A stretch of DNA of 64,000 nucleotides from Bdellovibrionales bacterium (GCA_016713585.1 JADJOV010000027.1:310001-374000); one strand, 5' to 3'. Positions 1 through 10,360 are shown, counted from the first letter of the stretch. Numbers and translations: made by a program. The notes: generated from the letters alone by a model not told the origin.

Positions 1-431
1 TTTTGACGATCCGCCGTGGCCTTGATCTCTTTCTTCAGCCCTTCCGTCCGTTTCTTTTTTGTGGGGGGAACAACACCGAAGAACGGAGACCTCGCACGAA
101 TCTGGGCTAGAATTTGCTCAACGTGGGTTTCAAAATCCTCGGTCTCACTTGGAAGATAGAGCCACTTTCCCAAGACAGGATGTGGTCGTAAAAAGGGATA
201 TCGCCGAAGCAGCTCTGCATGATCCTTCCTCTCTGCCGGAAATAAACAACCAAACCAAATCTCGAACTCATAGAGCTTCCCCTGATGAGCACGATCGTTA
301 AGATTTTCAAAGAGAACTAAAACCAGTCGGTCTTCCAAGTAATAAGCAAAGCCACCAAACATCGGCTTTCTAAGAATTCCCTCTGGTAAAAGGTCTTCAA
401 CCCAAATAAGTGCAGTCAGCTTTTTAGCCAC
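1..431 (-). CDS. TfoX/YjbR-like small protein (C-terminus cut by window edge)
   Basis: The reading frame is open from a GTG at 431-429 to the window edge, giving 143 residues so far. The N-terminus has a KPMFGGFAYYLEDRLVLVLF stretch, which resembles the MFGG-type start of TfoX N-terminal/MmcQ-YjbR-like proteins. A charged, Lys-rich tail begins near residue 125. The GTG lies one base after the stop of the upstream peptidase gene, so the two are probably one transcript with coupled translation. No ATG is available. The family assignment rests on one motif and overall feel. The function (DNA binding or competence-related in some relatives) is not shown. Confidence 0.55.
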   Translation of the reverse strand, partial: MAKKLTALIWVEDLLPEGILRKPMFGGFAYYLEDRLVLVLFENLNDRAHQGKLYEFEIWFGCLFPAERKDHAELLRRYPFLRPHPVLGKWLYLPSETEDFETHVEQILAQIRARSPFFGVVPPTKKKRTEGLKKEIKATADRQ

Positions 432-432
432 A

Positions 433-2874
433 CTAGTTTCCGTTGAGGCCGAGTCTAACTTGAACAGGTCCCGGGTCCGACACCTGCTTTGCCTTGGTCA
501 GAAGCTCTTCAGCCGCGGTCACAACCATTGGGACCGTGGTATTAGCTAATATGTCTTCACCAATTCTGACGAGATCTAAAAGTAAGGGCGAGTGAGGTTC
601 TTTGTGGGCAATTTCCTCAGCCCATCTTGCCAAGGTCTGAGTCGCCAAGAGGCGACTCCGATAGGGATACCCACGCAATGCCACATTTTGCCAATTTGAA
701 ATTCGCCGAGCCTCTGGCGGAAGCCGCGACATCCAGAATAAGATATCATCCCCAAGTAAGGGGCTTGTCGGGTCGTTGCTCATCAGTTCATAAAAAGAGC
801 TCAAATAATTCTGAGGAATAAACTTTTCACAAGGTGCAAGCGTTATCGTGCGAAGAAGTCCCAGATAGGGTGGATGGGCAAGTCTCTTGTTGATATGTTC
901 TCTCCAGACCTCAACATCCACCCCGCCAAGTCCCTCGGCTTCTGCTGACCGACAGGCCATCATCAAACTTAAGTATTGGGTGGTTTCAATTTTAAACCCT
1001 GCACTCAAATCAAAAAACAAAGCTATCTCTTTGGGCCATGGCATTTGAATACTCATCACAAAGCTCTGAATGACACTCAGGTCTTTCGAGAAAATATCTT
1101 TTTGCAAAATCGTCTTCGGAATCGCAGCCAAAAATAACTTTTCAAGCAGTGATTGACTTTCACTATCGGAAATAAATCTTTGAATCCGCGGGTGGGTATC
1201 TTGGATGTCAAGGGCGAGCATTGCCCTTGCCTCCGCAACTATTTTGAGAGTTGTATCAGATGAAAGCGAATAAGATTCGGTTCTGTCATCGAGCCATTTT
1301 TTCAAACTCAGTGGATTCAGGAGAGTCCTCTCTGGATCTTCAATCGTGATTGTCCAAATAGAATCCCCGCCCTTCTCCGGCTGAGTTTCTTCAAGCTTCA
1401 AGTTCGGCAATGCAGAAGCTTGGGCGACCTTCATCATTCGGGATTTTTCAAGAACCGGTGAATACTTCTCTAAGTGAGCCAAAACCTCTTCTGAACTCAC
1501 TGATCCGAAAGCGTTATTTCTGAGTAGCTCTCTCATCGCTCCCCAAAATTTGACCTCACCCAGGATCTCACGAACCTGAGTCAAAACCCAAGCGGCACGA
1601 TCATAGGGCCCCGAATTGTAGTCCAAAATCGGAGCAATCATAGCTTCTCCGGGCTTCGGCCAGAAAAAATCGCCTGCCCCAATATCATTTTTTCTCAGTG
1701 GCTCTGAATTGAATTTCATGTATTCAGCAGTCAAAAGAGTGGCCATGCCTTCTTTAATCCAAAGATCCTTCCAATCTCGAATTGTGACGTAATCCCCAAA
1801 CCACTGATGGGCCAGCTCGTGAGCCATAAGCTGAATATCCCCAGATAGATTCGAACTGCTACTGCGATCCTCCCCGACAAAGCTTATGCTCGCATGCTCA
1901 ATACCGCCCCGAAAATCAGGAAGTAAGACCAAAGCATATTTTTCCCAAGGATAAGCTCCAAGCAAAGACTCAAAATGCTTGATTTGACTTCGTGTCACGG
2001 AAATCAATTTGTCATAATCTATTCGAGCTCCCCGCCGACCCCAGACAGAAAGAGGCAAACCATGAACTGAAGATTCGATATGATTGAGTTCCCCCATTGC
2101 AAAGGCCATCAAATAAGTCGGGAGCGTATGGTCCGTTCGATAACTCATTCGACGTACGCCACTTGATATGATCTTATCTTCTAGAAGGCGCCCATTCGAG
2201 ATCAAGGATTCCTCGTCTGACATTTGCATTTGAACTTGAAAAATGGCTCGATCCGAAGGGGTGTCATGGCAAGGCATCCAAACCTGAGCACTTGTCGGCT
2301 CAGAAAATGTATAGACCACTCGGGAGGTGACGGGATCCCCTTGACGCGCACTGATCGAGGCTATCCCACGCTTAATGAGATCTGTAGACCTGGTCTCATA
2401 AAAAATACGGATTTTTTTCGATTCGCCGACAGATAAAACTTTGGGGAGCAAAATCAACAATCGCTTCTGCTCCGTGTGAACTTGAAAATCCAAATTCTTT
2501 CCCAAGTCATCAGTCGCTCGAAAAACATTCCCAACGCGGCTATCAAGAACAATTTCACGCAAGGGTTGACTGACTTGAAAAGTAATTTCAATTTCAGCCA
2601 CCAGAATTTTCTGGGTCCAATCAAAATGCCCGCTCAGATTATACTCTAAAACGTCATACCCATAATCCGTGGCTGTTGTCCCAAATGAAGCTGTGTCCCT
2701 GATTTGTTCGTTAGCCTTAACCCCGTCCAAAACCGACAATTCTGGGACCTCGGGATTCCCTGGCGCTGATTTCAGTGATAAGGCCAGATTCGGACTTCTC
2801 TTGGGTTGAGTACAAGAAACCAAACACATGACAGCAAAAATTCCACAAAACGCTAAACTCAGATATCTTGTCAT
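433..2874 (-). CDS. M1-family zinc aminopeptidase, predicted lipoprotein
   Basis: About 813 residues from the ATG at 2874. An upstream in-frame extension to 2961 is possible, but the chosen start gives a proper lipoprotein signal peptide ending in LVSC. The zinc site is HELAHQWFGD near residue 352, followed 18 residues later by the Glu of IKEGMATLL, the HEXXH-x18-E pattern of M1 (gluzincin) peptidases. Where M1 enzymes carry the substrate-binding GxMEN, this protein has GGIEHAS about 30 residues earlier, so Glu is kept but the final Asn is His. The C-terminal half (residues 450-813) is helical and fits the ERAP1-like region of M1 enzymes. It probably trims peptides in the periplasm or outer-membrane space. 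No frameshift is seen. Confidence 0.9.
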   Translation of the reverse strand: MTRYLSLAFCGIFAVMCLVSCTQPKRSPNLALSLKSAPGNPEVPELSVLDGVKANEQIRDTASFGTTATDYGYDVLEYNLSGHFDWTQKILVAEIEITFQVSQPLREIVLDSRVGNVFRATDDLGKNLDFQVHTEQKRLLILLPKVLSVGESKKIRIFYETRSTDLIKRGIASISARQGDPVTSRVVYTFSEPTSAQVWMPCHDTPSDRAIFQVQMQMSDEESLISNGRLLEDKIISSGVRRMSYRTDHTLPTYLMAFAMGELNHIESSVHGLPLSVWGRRGARIDYDKLISVTRSQIKHFESLLGAYPWEKYALVLLPDFRGGIEHASISFVGEDRSSSSNLSGDIQLMAHELAHQWFGDYVTIRDWKDLWIKEGMATLLTAEYMKFNSEPLRKNDIGAGDFFWPKPGEAMIAPILDYNSGPYDRAAWVLTQVREILGEVKFWGAMRELLRNNAFGSVSSEEVLAHLEKYSPVLEKSRMMKVAQASALPNLKLEETQPEKGGDSIWTITIEDPERTLLNPLSLKKWLDDRTESYSLSSDTTLKIVAEARAMLALDIQDTHPRIQRFISDSESQSLLEKLFLAAIPKTILQKDIFSKDLSVIQSFVMSIQMPWPKEIALFFDLSAGFKIETTQYLSLMMACRSAEAEGLGGVDVEVWREHINKRLAHPPYLGLLRTITLAPCEKFIPQNYLSSFYELMSNDPTSPLLGDDILFWMSRLPPEARRISNWQNVALRGYPYRSRLLATQTLARWAEEIAHKEPHSPLLLDLVRIGEDILANTTVPMVVTAAEELLTKAKQVSDPGPVQVRLGLNGN

Positions 2875-3492
2875 TTGATTACCGTGCCTTATGTTCAATT
2901 GGAGTCCATCCTGACAGAGGAGGGGCTGCAAGTAAATTCTTTGGAAACCCTCGGGAGTCATCGACGCAGTGTGCGTCTATGGTTATTTTTGACATCTTTC
3001 ACCCCGCCCCACTACAAAAAGAGGCTTGTTCCTGCAATCATAAAGGCATTCCAAAAATCCCAAATATTTTAGAAACTGATCCCCTTAAGTTGTTCCTTCA
3101 GGGACACTCAAGGGGATCAGTTTCAAGGATTTACCTGTGTTATAGAGGGTCACGAGGAAAATCGATCAAATCTGTTTCGATACACCTGCTCAATTAACAA
3201 AATCATGCAGGTCTTCGAAATCTTGTTGTCCGCACCGCGACTTCGCCCATCAAGGGACTTATATATTCACAGAGCCATATCGTTGGTGTACGAAACCTAC
3301 CCGGACAAAACAACATCCATTTACATTGTACACTTAAACAAACATCATATATCCGCGGAGGGAGACACGCTATCAAACATTTTTATGACATGAATCATAC
3401 GAACCAGCAAAAAATCTGAATTGTTAGCGGTTGTCCCATATTGGATGCAACGATTTTCTGCGATGACATTGAGAATTTTTCATGAGCTACTA
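2875..3492. other. Intergenic region with divergent promoters expected
   Basis: About 620 bases separate the minus-strand peptidase from the plus-strand molybdenum operon. Short ORFs here have no recognisable protein features and look like chance. The only clear structure is the long hairpin at 3072-3124. Promoters for both directions should lie here, but I could not pick a convincing -35/-10 pair. Confidence 0.5.
3072..3124. repeat. Long inverted repeat (15-bp perfect arms)
   Basis: GAAACTGATCCCCTT at 3072-3086 is exactly complementary to AAGGGGATCAGTTTC at 3110-3124. Inside these arms AAGTTGTTCC and GGGACACTC pair imperfectly, so the whole segment can fold into a stem of about 22 pairs with a TTCA loop. 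There is no T-run on either side, so it is not a standard terminator. It could be a remnant of a palindromic repeat or a regulator site. Confidence 0.7.
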
Positions 3493-4410
3493 ATGATTAT
3501 GAATTTTCAAAATGGTTTTCCAGATTTTGATATTTCTGACTTCAATCGTCGCTGGCGAGCCGCCAGGCTCTCAGCCATTGACCGTGCTTGCAAAAATACT
3601 AATTTAGATTTGAGTTTAAATCTAAACTTAAATACAATAATTGAATTAGATTCAAATCAAGAAGCAGAATCAAACAAGGAATCCTCCCTCCTGGAGCAAT
3701 TCTTTTTCCAAGCCCCGAGTAAAGGTGAGGGTGATGCTCTGCTTCGTGCGGTCTTCGAAAACAGTCGTCTGTTGGCAATGAGTCTCTCGAAATCTCTAGG
3801 AGTATCTTTCGAAATTGATGACTTCAGAGCCCTTCTTGAACAATCTACTATTCCTTGCTTTCAGGGCCGGTGGGAGTCTCGAAAAACGGCTCAAGTGTTG
3901 AACAGACAGGGCTGTAATTTTTCACCAAAATCTGGTCCTGCTGTCTGCGACTATTGGCGAGAAGCTTTGGATGGCCTCATCATGGGTCTAGGAGAAAACG
4001 AGCGGCTCGCTCGTCATTCCTGCGTTCGACACTTTGCCGATAGCGGCGAAACATCCATAGGCGGAAGCAACGCACTCAATACAAACTCATGCTGTGTTGA
4101 TGTCATTTTCGTCGAAAACACTGGTCATCCGTTCAAGGCGGATTCTCTCGCTTGGGGACCATTGCCTGAACATATGACAGAGACCCTTGCCCAAATTTGT
4201 TCTGATTTTTCGGAGAAAATGAAAACCGCAATTCTGATCAAGGGTCTCAACGAAGGTGTCTTGTATTTTGAATTTGAATCTCAAACTGCAGCTGGCTGCA
4301 GTGGCGGGAATCTTCTATCCTCGACGTTCCAACGGAAAGTTCATGCAGTTTACCCAGGCCTTCACATTCAAGAAGTCTCGCCCCGAGCCGTCCTTGGAGC
4401 CGAAGCATGA
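3493..4410 (+). CDS. Unknown protein, first gene of the molybdoenzyme operon
   Basis: 305 residues from ATG 3493 (a TTG at 3421 gives a longer, less likely version). I do not recognise the family with certainty. Residues 30-75 are N/S/L-rich low complexity. The middle has Cys residues in the order CFQGRW, QGC, AVCDYWREALDGLI and ARHSCVRHF, followed by NTNSCCVDVIF. The RH-x-C...C-V-D arrangement recalls the small cysteine motif at the end of V4R-type domains, so a metal- or heme-linked sensory role is conceivable but unproven. Its stop overlaps the next ATG (ATGA at 4407), so it is translationally coupled to the enzyme genes. Confidence 0.7.
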   Translation: MIMNFQNGFPDFDISDFNRRWRAARLSAIDRACKNTNLDLSLNLNLNTIIELDSNQEAESNKESSLLEQFFFQAPSKGEGDALLRAVFENSRLLAMSLSKSLGVSFEIDDFRALLEQSTIPCFQGRWESRKTAQVLNRQGCNFSPKSGPAVCDYWREALDGLIMGLGENERLARHSCVRHFADSGETSIGGSNALNTNSCCVDVIFVENTGHPFKADSLAWGPLPEHMTETLAQICSDFSEKMKTAILIKGLNEGVLYFEFESQTAAGCSGGNLLSSTFQRKVHAVYPGLHIQEVSPRAVLGAEA

Positions 4411-4778
4411 GTGATATGAGCCGCCGCGATTTTCTATTGAAGCCTCTCACTCATCTTCAAAACGGGCTCAATTTAAATAGTCTCAATCAAGTGAAACAAA
4501 ATCCCGAAGATCCCAACCCACAGATTCTGTCCCAAATCGTCATTGGAAAGATCTCTCATTTTCCCTTTGGCGAAAAAACAGTTCTTTCGACTTTGGAAAT
4601 GAGTCTTGAGTCCTTGCCTGAAGGGTTTCGTATCCACTCCAATAACAACATAAATGAATATTATGCCATTCAGGCCAATCACTTTGGAGAACTCGTTGTC
4701 GACCGCCAGACACCTTGGCCCGCTGAGAGAGAGTTTTTCAATTATGACTGGCGAGCCAACCTCGCTAATTTTAGATAA
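4407..4778 (+). CDS. Small unknown protein with RR motif, molybdoenzyme operon
   Basis: 123 residues. The N-terminus reads MSDMSRRDFLLKPL, similar to a Tat RR motif but without a following hydrophobic stretch, so export is doubtful. The C-terminus (PWPAEREFFNYDWRANLANF) is rich in aromatic residues. It overlaps the preceding gene by four bases and lies 99 bases before the catalytic subunit. The position suggests an accessory, assembly or electron-transfer role for the enzyme. I know no matching family. Confidence 0.7.
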   Translation: MSDMSRRDFLLKPLTHLQNGLNLNSLNQVKQNPEDPNPQILSQIVIGKISHFPFGEKTVLSTLEMSLESLPEGFRIHSNNNINEYYAIQANHFGELVVDRQTPWPAEREFFNYDWRANLANFR

Positions 4779-4881
4779 ACCATTCTTAACACGGACAGAT
4801 TTAAGTCAAACAAGTTCTAAACCTACAGACTTAGAAATAAAAACACCAGATACAAAGCCATCAAGGGAGGATCAAACATGA
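4744..4881 (+). CDS. Possible 45-residue ORF bridging to the alpha subunit
   Basis: ATG 4744 follows a GAGAGAG stretch, and the stop at 4879-4881 overlaps the alpha-subunit ATG (ACATGA). The product is T/K/S/P-rich with no hydrophobic segment. It overlaps the end of the preceding gene by 35 bases. The ATGA junction argues for translational coupling, but composition alone cannot show it is a real protein. Confidence 0.25.
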   Translation: MTGEPTSLILDKPFLTRTDLSQTSSKPTDLEIKTPDTKPSREDQT

Positions 4882-7800
4882 GCGAAAAAACCGATCAAAG
4901 ACTCAGTCGCCGAAGTTTTATGAAGGGACTCGGCATCACAGGAGGTGTGCTTGCAACCTCAAGATGGGTTCACGCAACTCCACTCAGGTACTTCAAGCCC
5001 ACAATTATTGACAATCCCTTGGCCGCTTACCCCGACCGAGAATGGGAAAAAGTGTACCGAGATATATTCAATCATGATTCCAGTTTTGTCTTCTTGTGCG
5101 CTCCGAATGACACCCACAACTGTCTCCTCAAAGCGTACGTTAAGAATGGCGTGGTGCAAAGGATTGGCCCCAGCTACGGTTACGGAAAGGCCACCGACCT
5201 CTATGGCAATCAAGCTTCCCATCGTTGGGATCCGAGAATATGCCAAAAGGGTTTAGCTCTTGTTCGTAGATTTTATGGCGATCGTCGCGTCAAAGCTCCA
5301 ATGATTCGTCGCGGATTTAAAGACTGGGCCGACGCTGGCTACCCCCGAGACCCTCAAACTGGAAAACCCGACGGGAAGTACTTCCAACGGGGAAAAGACA
5401 AGTGGCTCAGAATTTCTTGGGATGATGCCTATAAATATTCTGCCAAAGCCATCCATAATATATCTAAAACCTACTCAGGCAAAAAAGGCGAGGAATACCT
5501 CACCAAACAAGAATACGATCCAGCTATGATTCACGCCCTCGAAGGCGCAGGGGTTCAAACCATCAAACTTCGTGGCGGAATGGCCTTTCTCGGAGCCACT
5601 CGTATTTTTGGTCTCTACCGTTTTGCAAACATGCTAGCCCTCATGGATTCAAAGATTCGTGGCGTTGGACCAGAAAAAGCAATCGGTGGACGGGGTTGGG
5701 ATTCATATTCTTGGCACACTGACTTGCCTCCTGGACATCCAATGGTGACTGGCCAACAAACAAATGATTTTGATTTATTTGCCGTTGAAAGAGCAAATCT
5801 ACTGATTGTTTGGGGTATGAACTGGATCACAACCAAAATGCCAGACTCCCACTGGCTGACTGAAGCCAGACTCAAGGGAACCAAAACTGTCGCCGTGACT
5901 GTTGAATATAGTGCCACAGCCTCAAAGACCGACGAGGTCCTGGTCATTCGTCCAGGAACAGATCCCGCTTTTGCCCTGGGTTTGTGTCAACATATAATTA
6001 AGAAGAATCTTTATGATAAAGACTTTGTTGACAACAAGACAGATTTCCCTTTCCTAGTTCGTTTGGATAACTTGCAACCACTCAGACCTGACGAGTTCAT
6101 TGCTGGATTTAAAGAGCCTGAATTGACTTCCGTTCGCTTTATGAAAGCTGGAGAAAAACCCCAGCTGGTAAAGAGCAACAGGATCAGTTCGTACCCGAGT
6201 CCATGCGCGCGGATTTTAGATCCTATGTCATTTATGATAACAAAACCAAAAAATATGTGCCGGTGAGTCGAGATGATTACGGGGATCATTCAAAAAAATT
6301 AAATCACTCTCCAGATCTAAAACACCAGAGTCAGATGAAGCTTCTTGACGGAACAACTGTTAAAATTCGAACAATTTTTAGTTTGACCGAAGAGTATCTC
6401 AATCAAAATATGACTCCAAAACAAGTCTCGAAAATCACTGGATGCCCTGAATCTGGAATCATCAGTCTCGCGGAGCAGATTGCAAAAAATAAAGAAAAGA
6501 CAATTTTTGCCTGTGGTATGGGACCCAATCAGTTTTTTAATGCTGATTTGAAGGATCGCGCGATTTTTATGGTTGGCGCACTCACCAGAAATATCGGCTT
6601 TCCAGGTGGAAATATTGGAAGTTATGCTGGGAACTACCAGGCGGCATTGATAGGTGGAGAACCCGCCTATGCCGCAGAAGACCCTTTCAATTTACAGCTA
6701 GAAAAAGGAGGCAAATCCACGGTCAAGAAATACACCACTACGAGTCTTTGCATTATTTCAACTATGGCTAGCGCCCGCTTCGTAAAGGCGTTAAAATGTT
6801 TACCGGCGCTGGACATATGCCGGTTCCGACGAAGGCCATGTGGCTAAATAATTCAAACTCGGTCATTGGCAATATCAAGTGGCACTACGATGTGGTGAAC
6901 AACACCCTGCCAAAACTTGAGTTTATCGCCTACAGTGACTGGTGGTGGACAGGATCTTGTGAGTATTCAGATATCGTTTTTGCCTGTGACTCTTGGGCCG
7001 AGTTTAAACAGCCTGATATGTGTGGATCCTGCTCGAATCCATTCGTGCAGATATTTCCAACAACCCCTATGGAGAGAGTTTTCGACACTAAAGCTGACAT
7101 TGAGATTTTGGCCGGTGTCTCTAAGGCTCTAGCAAAAGTGTGTGATGATAAGCGCATGATCGATATGTGGAAATTTGTCGAAGATGGCAATACCCATGAG
7201 TATCTGCAAAGAATTATCGATGCCTCGGCCACACTGAAAGGCTATAAGATTGAGGACCTCGAGGCCAAGGCCAAGCAAGGAATTCCAGCGCTGATGCACA
7301 ATCGCACTTACCCCCGTGTTTCTTCCTATGAACAAGCCAAGTCAGAAAAGGCTTGGCATACAAAATCAGGTCGGCTTGAGTTTTACCGCCCTGAAATTGA
7401 GTTTATAGAAAGTGGCGAGAATATGGTGATTTACCGAGAGCCTGTGGACTCCACTCCCTATGAGCCAAACGTTATTGTGAGCAAAAAACACGAAGCCCTT
7501 CGAGCCAAACAACCTGCTGAATACGGCTTCGATAAGAATGACGTGAGCTCTGAAACTCGCCAAGTGCGGAATGTGGTCATGACCGGTGACGAGATGATGA
7601 AGAGGAGCATCCCTTGCGACTAAAAAATCACGCTCATATTTATCACACTCCAAAATATCGTCACGGGCCCATTCGACGCCTGTTGACACTGATATCACGG
7701 CTGTGTGGTTTGGACCTTTTGGAGATGTCTACCGTCATGATAAACGAATGCCCTCAGTCGTTGAAGGGTACGTCGATATCAATCCCCTCGATGCAAAAGC

Positions 7801-8353
7801 TCTCGGAGTTGAAGATGGCGACTATGTCTACATCGACGCAGACCCAGACGATCGCCCCTACCGCGGCTTCAAAGCCGGAACTGAGGAATATAAAGTCGCT
7901 CGACTTATGTTGCGGGCCAGGTACTACCCAGGAACTCCTCGGGGAGTGACTCGAACCTGGCACAACATGTACGGATCGACTTTTGGAAGTGTGAAGGGCC
8001 AAGAAACTAGACCGGATGGTCTCGCAAAAAGTGCAGAAACCAACTACCAATCGATGTACCGCACGGGTTCCCACCAGAGTGCGACCCGAGCGTGGTTGCG
8101 ACCAACTCAAATGACCGAAACTTTGGTTCATAAGACCATGTTTGGTCAGGGAATTGAGAAGGGCTTCGCTGCGGATATTCACTGTCCGACGGGAGCTCCA
8201 CGTGAGGCCTATGTCAAAATCACCAAGGCAGAAAGTGGTGGAATGAATGGACAAGGAATGTGGCGACCTGCCGCTCTTGGATACAGACCAACATACGAAA
8301 ATAAAGCAATGAAAGAATATCTCAAAGGCCGCTTCATGAAAAGGAAGGGATAA
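4878..8353 (+). CDS. Catalytic (alpha) subunit, type II DMSO reductase family, Nxr/pNar-like (broken by indels)
   Basis: About 1,160 residues when repaired. The Tat signal is SRRSFMKGL (residues 10-18). The putative first iron-sulfur cluster site is C74-x3-D78-x3-C82-x39-C122, with Asp where NarG has a Cys. WHTDLPPGHPMV holds the likely Asp ligand of molybdenum (D282). These features put it in the type II group (NarG, EbdA, SerA, PcrA, NxrA). The PNDTH context is, from memory, like nitrite oxidoreductase and archaeal-type periplasmic nitrate reductase, so the substrate is inferred only. The frame shifts by one missing base near 6170, 6737, 7610 and 7665, and there is an in-frame TAG at 6769-6771 in NYG-stop-RPLRKG. 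Apart from these breaks the protein looks full length. A GGGAGG ribosome site precedes ATG 4878. Confidence 0.93.
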
Positions 8354-8356
8354 GTT

Positions 8357-9487
8357 ATGGCAAAAGTAAAAAATTGGCAAATTCAACGAGACATGGAGTA
8401 TCCCTACACTGAGCATCGACCGAAGCGTCAGTGGTCCATCATCTTCGATCTAAACAAATGTATTGCATGTCAAACCTGCACCATTGCCTGCAAGACCACT
8501 TGGACCAGTGGCAAAGGTCAAGAGTATATGTTTTGGAACAATGTCGAAACCAAGCCCTACGGATCTTATCCTTTGGCTTGGGATGTTCGAGTTCTAGAGA
8601 CTCTAGGACAACAGGCTTGGAAGGCCAAAGAGCCCTATTACGGCAAAACGATTTTTGAGGCCGCGAACGAGAACGAAGTGGCCGCACACTTTAATCCTAA
8701 AGATGAAGACTGGATGTATCCGAATAATGGCGAAGATGATTGTCTAGGAAATGTTTCCCATGGCGAGCACATAACCCTGCCCCATGATAAATGGTTCTAT
8801 TACCTTCCACGCACCTGCGCCCATTGCACCTATCCAGCCTGCCTCGCGGCTTGTCCACGAAAGGCTATTTACAAACGAGAAGAAGATGGCATTGTGCTCA
8901 TTGACCAGTCTCGCTGTAAAGGATACGGGGAATGTGTCAGAGCCTGTCCTTATAAGAAGTCCATGTACAACCCCCACACTCGTGTGAGTGAGAAATGCGT
9001 CGGTTGCTACCCTGCAGTTGAAAAAGGCTATCAACCAATGTGCGTTCAAAACTGTATTGGCAAAATTCGCGTGATGGGGTTTGTAAATCCACCCTGGAGT
9101 ATTCGTGAAGGGAATCCGATCGATTATCTGATTCATAAAAAAGAAATTGCTCTCCCCTACTACCCGCAGTTAGGGCTTGAGCCGAATATTTATTATATCC
9201 CGCCAATTCATGCGAACCGAGATTACCTATTGCAGATGTTTGGGCCAAAGGTGGATCAAGCCGTTGCAAATTACAAAAATCTGAAAAACGATCCTGTCGC
9301 CCAGGGTCTTATGGTTTTGATTGGTAGCACGGATCGAATAATGCACAGCTTCAAGGTTAAAAATGGCATTGCCTCTGGATACGATGAAAAAGGCGATGAA
9401 ATTGTCAGCGTCCCAGTCACTGAGCCGCTCTTTGAACGAGCTCCCTTTGACAAAGACCTCAAAGCTGTTCGCAACAACACACCTTGA
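8357..9487 (+). CDS. Iron-sulfur (beta) subunit of the molybdoenzyme
   Basis: 376 residues, intact. Four cysteine clusters are visible. The first is C35-x2-C-x2-C-x3-C (CIACQTCTIAC), next is CAHCTYPACLAACPR near residue 155, then CKGYGECVRACPYKK near 190, and finally EKCVGCYPAVEKGYQPMCVQNC near 215-235. This is the NarH/EbdB/NxrB electron-relay pattern that carries electrons between the molybdenum subunit and the heme subunit. There is no signal peptide of its own, so it should be co-exported with the Tat-tagged alpha subunit. It starts three bases after the alpha stop. Confidence 0.95.
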   Translation: MAKVKNWQIQRDMEYPYTEHRPKRQWSIIFDLNKCIACQTCTIACKTTWTSGKGQEYMFWNNVETKPYGSYPLAWDVRVLETLGQQAWKAKEPYYGKTIFEAANENEVAAHFNPKDEDWMYPNNGEDDCLGNVSHGEHITLPHDKWFYYLPRTCAHCTYPACLAACPRKAIYKREEDGIVLIDQSRCKGYGECVRACPYKKSMYNPHTRVSEKCVGCYPAVEKGYQPMCVQNCIGKIRVMGFVNPPWSIREGNPIDYLIHKKEIALPYYPQLGLEPNIYYIPPIHANRDYLLQMFGPKVDQAVANYKNLKNDPVAQGLMVLIGSTDRIMHSFKVKNGIASGYDEKGDEIVSVPVTEPLFERAPFDKDLKAVRNNTP

Positions 9488-9505
9488 TTTTTTTTGGAGG
9501 AATAA

Positions 9506-10360
9506 ATGAAAATGATTAAATTTCTGATTTTGACAACTTTCCTTAGCTCTGGACTCGCGCGAGCCGAGGACTATTCCATTCGTAAAGTGTCTGCCGATCT
9601 ATCTAAGCCGCCTCAGATCACTGCTGATTATTGGCAAAATGTGCCAGAACTCAAAGTTGATTTGCTGGCGCAGATGATGGTGAAACCTAAGCCTGCCAAA
9701 GTCCTCACTGAGTCCGTTAAAGTTCAGATTGTCCACGATGGCAAATACATGGCTTTTCGTATGCGATGGGCAGACAAGGAGAAATCAGAGGCTGGCAAAC
9801 TTGGTGAATTCTCAGATTCCGTAGCTCTGGAGTTTCCTGTGCTTGATAATGCAAATCCACCACCAATTTTTATGGGCTACAAGGATAACCCTGTCCATTT
9901 ATTTCACTGGCGGGCTCAATATCAATACGATGCTGAACACGGCAAAAAGGGAATCAAGGATATTTACCCAAACCTCAGCGCTGATATGTACCCCAACGAA
10001 TTTGTCAATCGTGGATCGCTTAGGCCTGCCACAGAGGCTGAATTGGAAACCTTTTCACACGGGAAAGCTGCGGGGAACCCTCAATCAAGTCTCAAAAAGG
10101 CTTTGGATGAGATCATGGCCGAGGGTTTTGGCTCTTCAGTCGTCCGTGAGGACATCGATTCAGCAGCTCGCGGCGAGTGGAAAGATGGCGAATGGACTGT
10201 CGTCATATCTCGGGCCTTGAAACGCCCAAATGGCTCAGTGCTTGAGGTCGGAAAAAGTGCTGCTTTTGGAATTGCTGTTTGGCAAGGTGGTCAGGATGAG
10301 GTAGCCTCTCGCAAATCGATCACAATGCAATGGCAACCCTTTAAAATTGAGGTCAAATAA
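9506..10360 (+). CDS. Heme b (gamma) subunit, ethylbenzene-dehydrogenase-like domain
   Basis: 284 residues with a Sec signal peptide ending ARA-ED near residue 21. The mature part has PIFMGYKDNPVHLFHWRAQY, the region that in EbdC/DdhC/NxrC-type proteins supplies a Met heme ligand. It lacks the transmembrane helices of NarI, so the enzyme is predicted to be soluble in the periplasm, passing electrons to or from a soluble carrier not encoded here. A GGAGG lies 10 bases before the ATG. Confidence 0.9.
   Translation: MKMIKFLILTTFLSSGLARAEDYSIRKVSADLSKPPQITADYWQNVPELKVDLLAQMMVKPKPAKVLTESVKVQIVHDGKYMAFRMRWADKEKSEAGKLGEFSDSVALEFPVLDNANPPPIFMGYKDNPVHLFHWRAQYQYDAEHGKKGIKDIYPNLSADMYPNEFVNRGSLRPATEAELETFSHGKAAGNPQSSLKKALDEIMAEGFGSSVVREDIDSAARGEWKDGEWTVVISRALKRPNGSVLEVGKSAAFGIAVWQGGQDEVASRKSITMQWQPFKIEVK

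Noticed and set aside
59..301. 80-codon plus-strand ORF opposite the first gene
   Set aside because: It is antisense to the well-supported TfoX/YjbR-like frame and has no family features.
7754..8416. 220-codon minus-strand ORF opposite the alpha/beta junction
   Set aside because: Antisense to conserved molybdoenzyme sequence; composition is that of a shadow frame.
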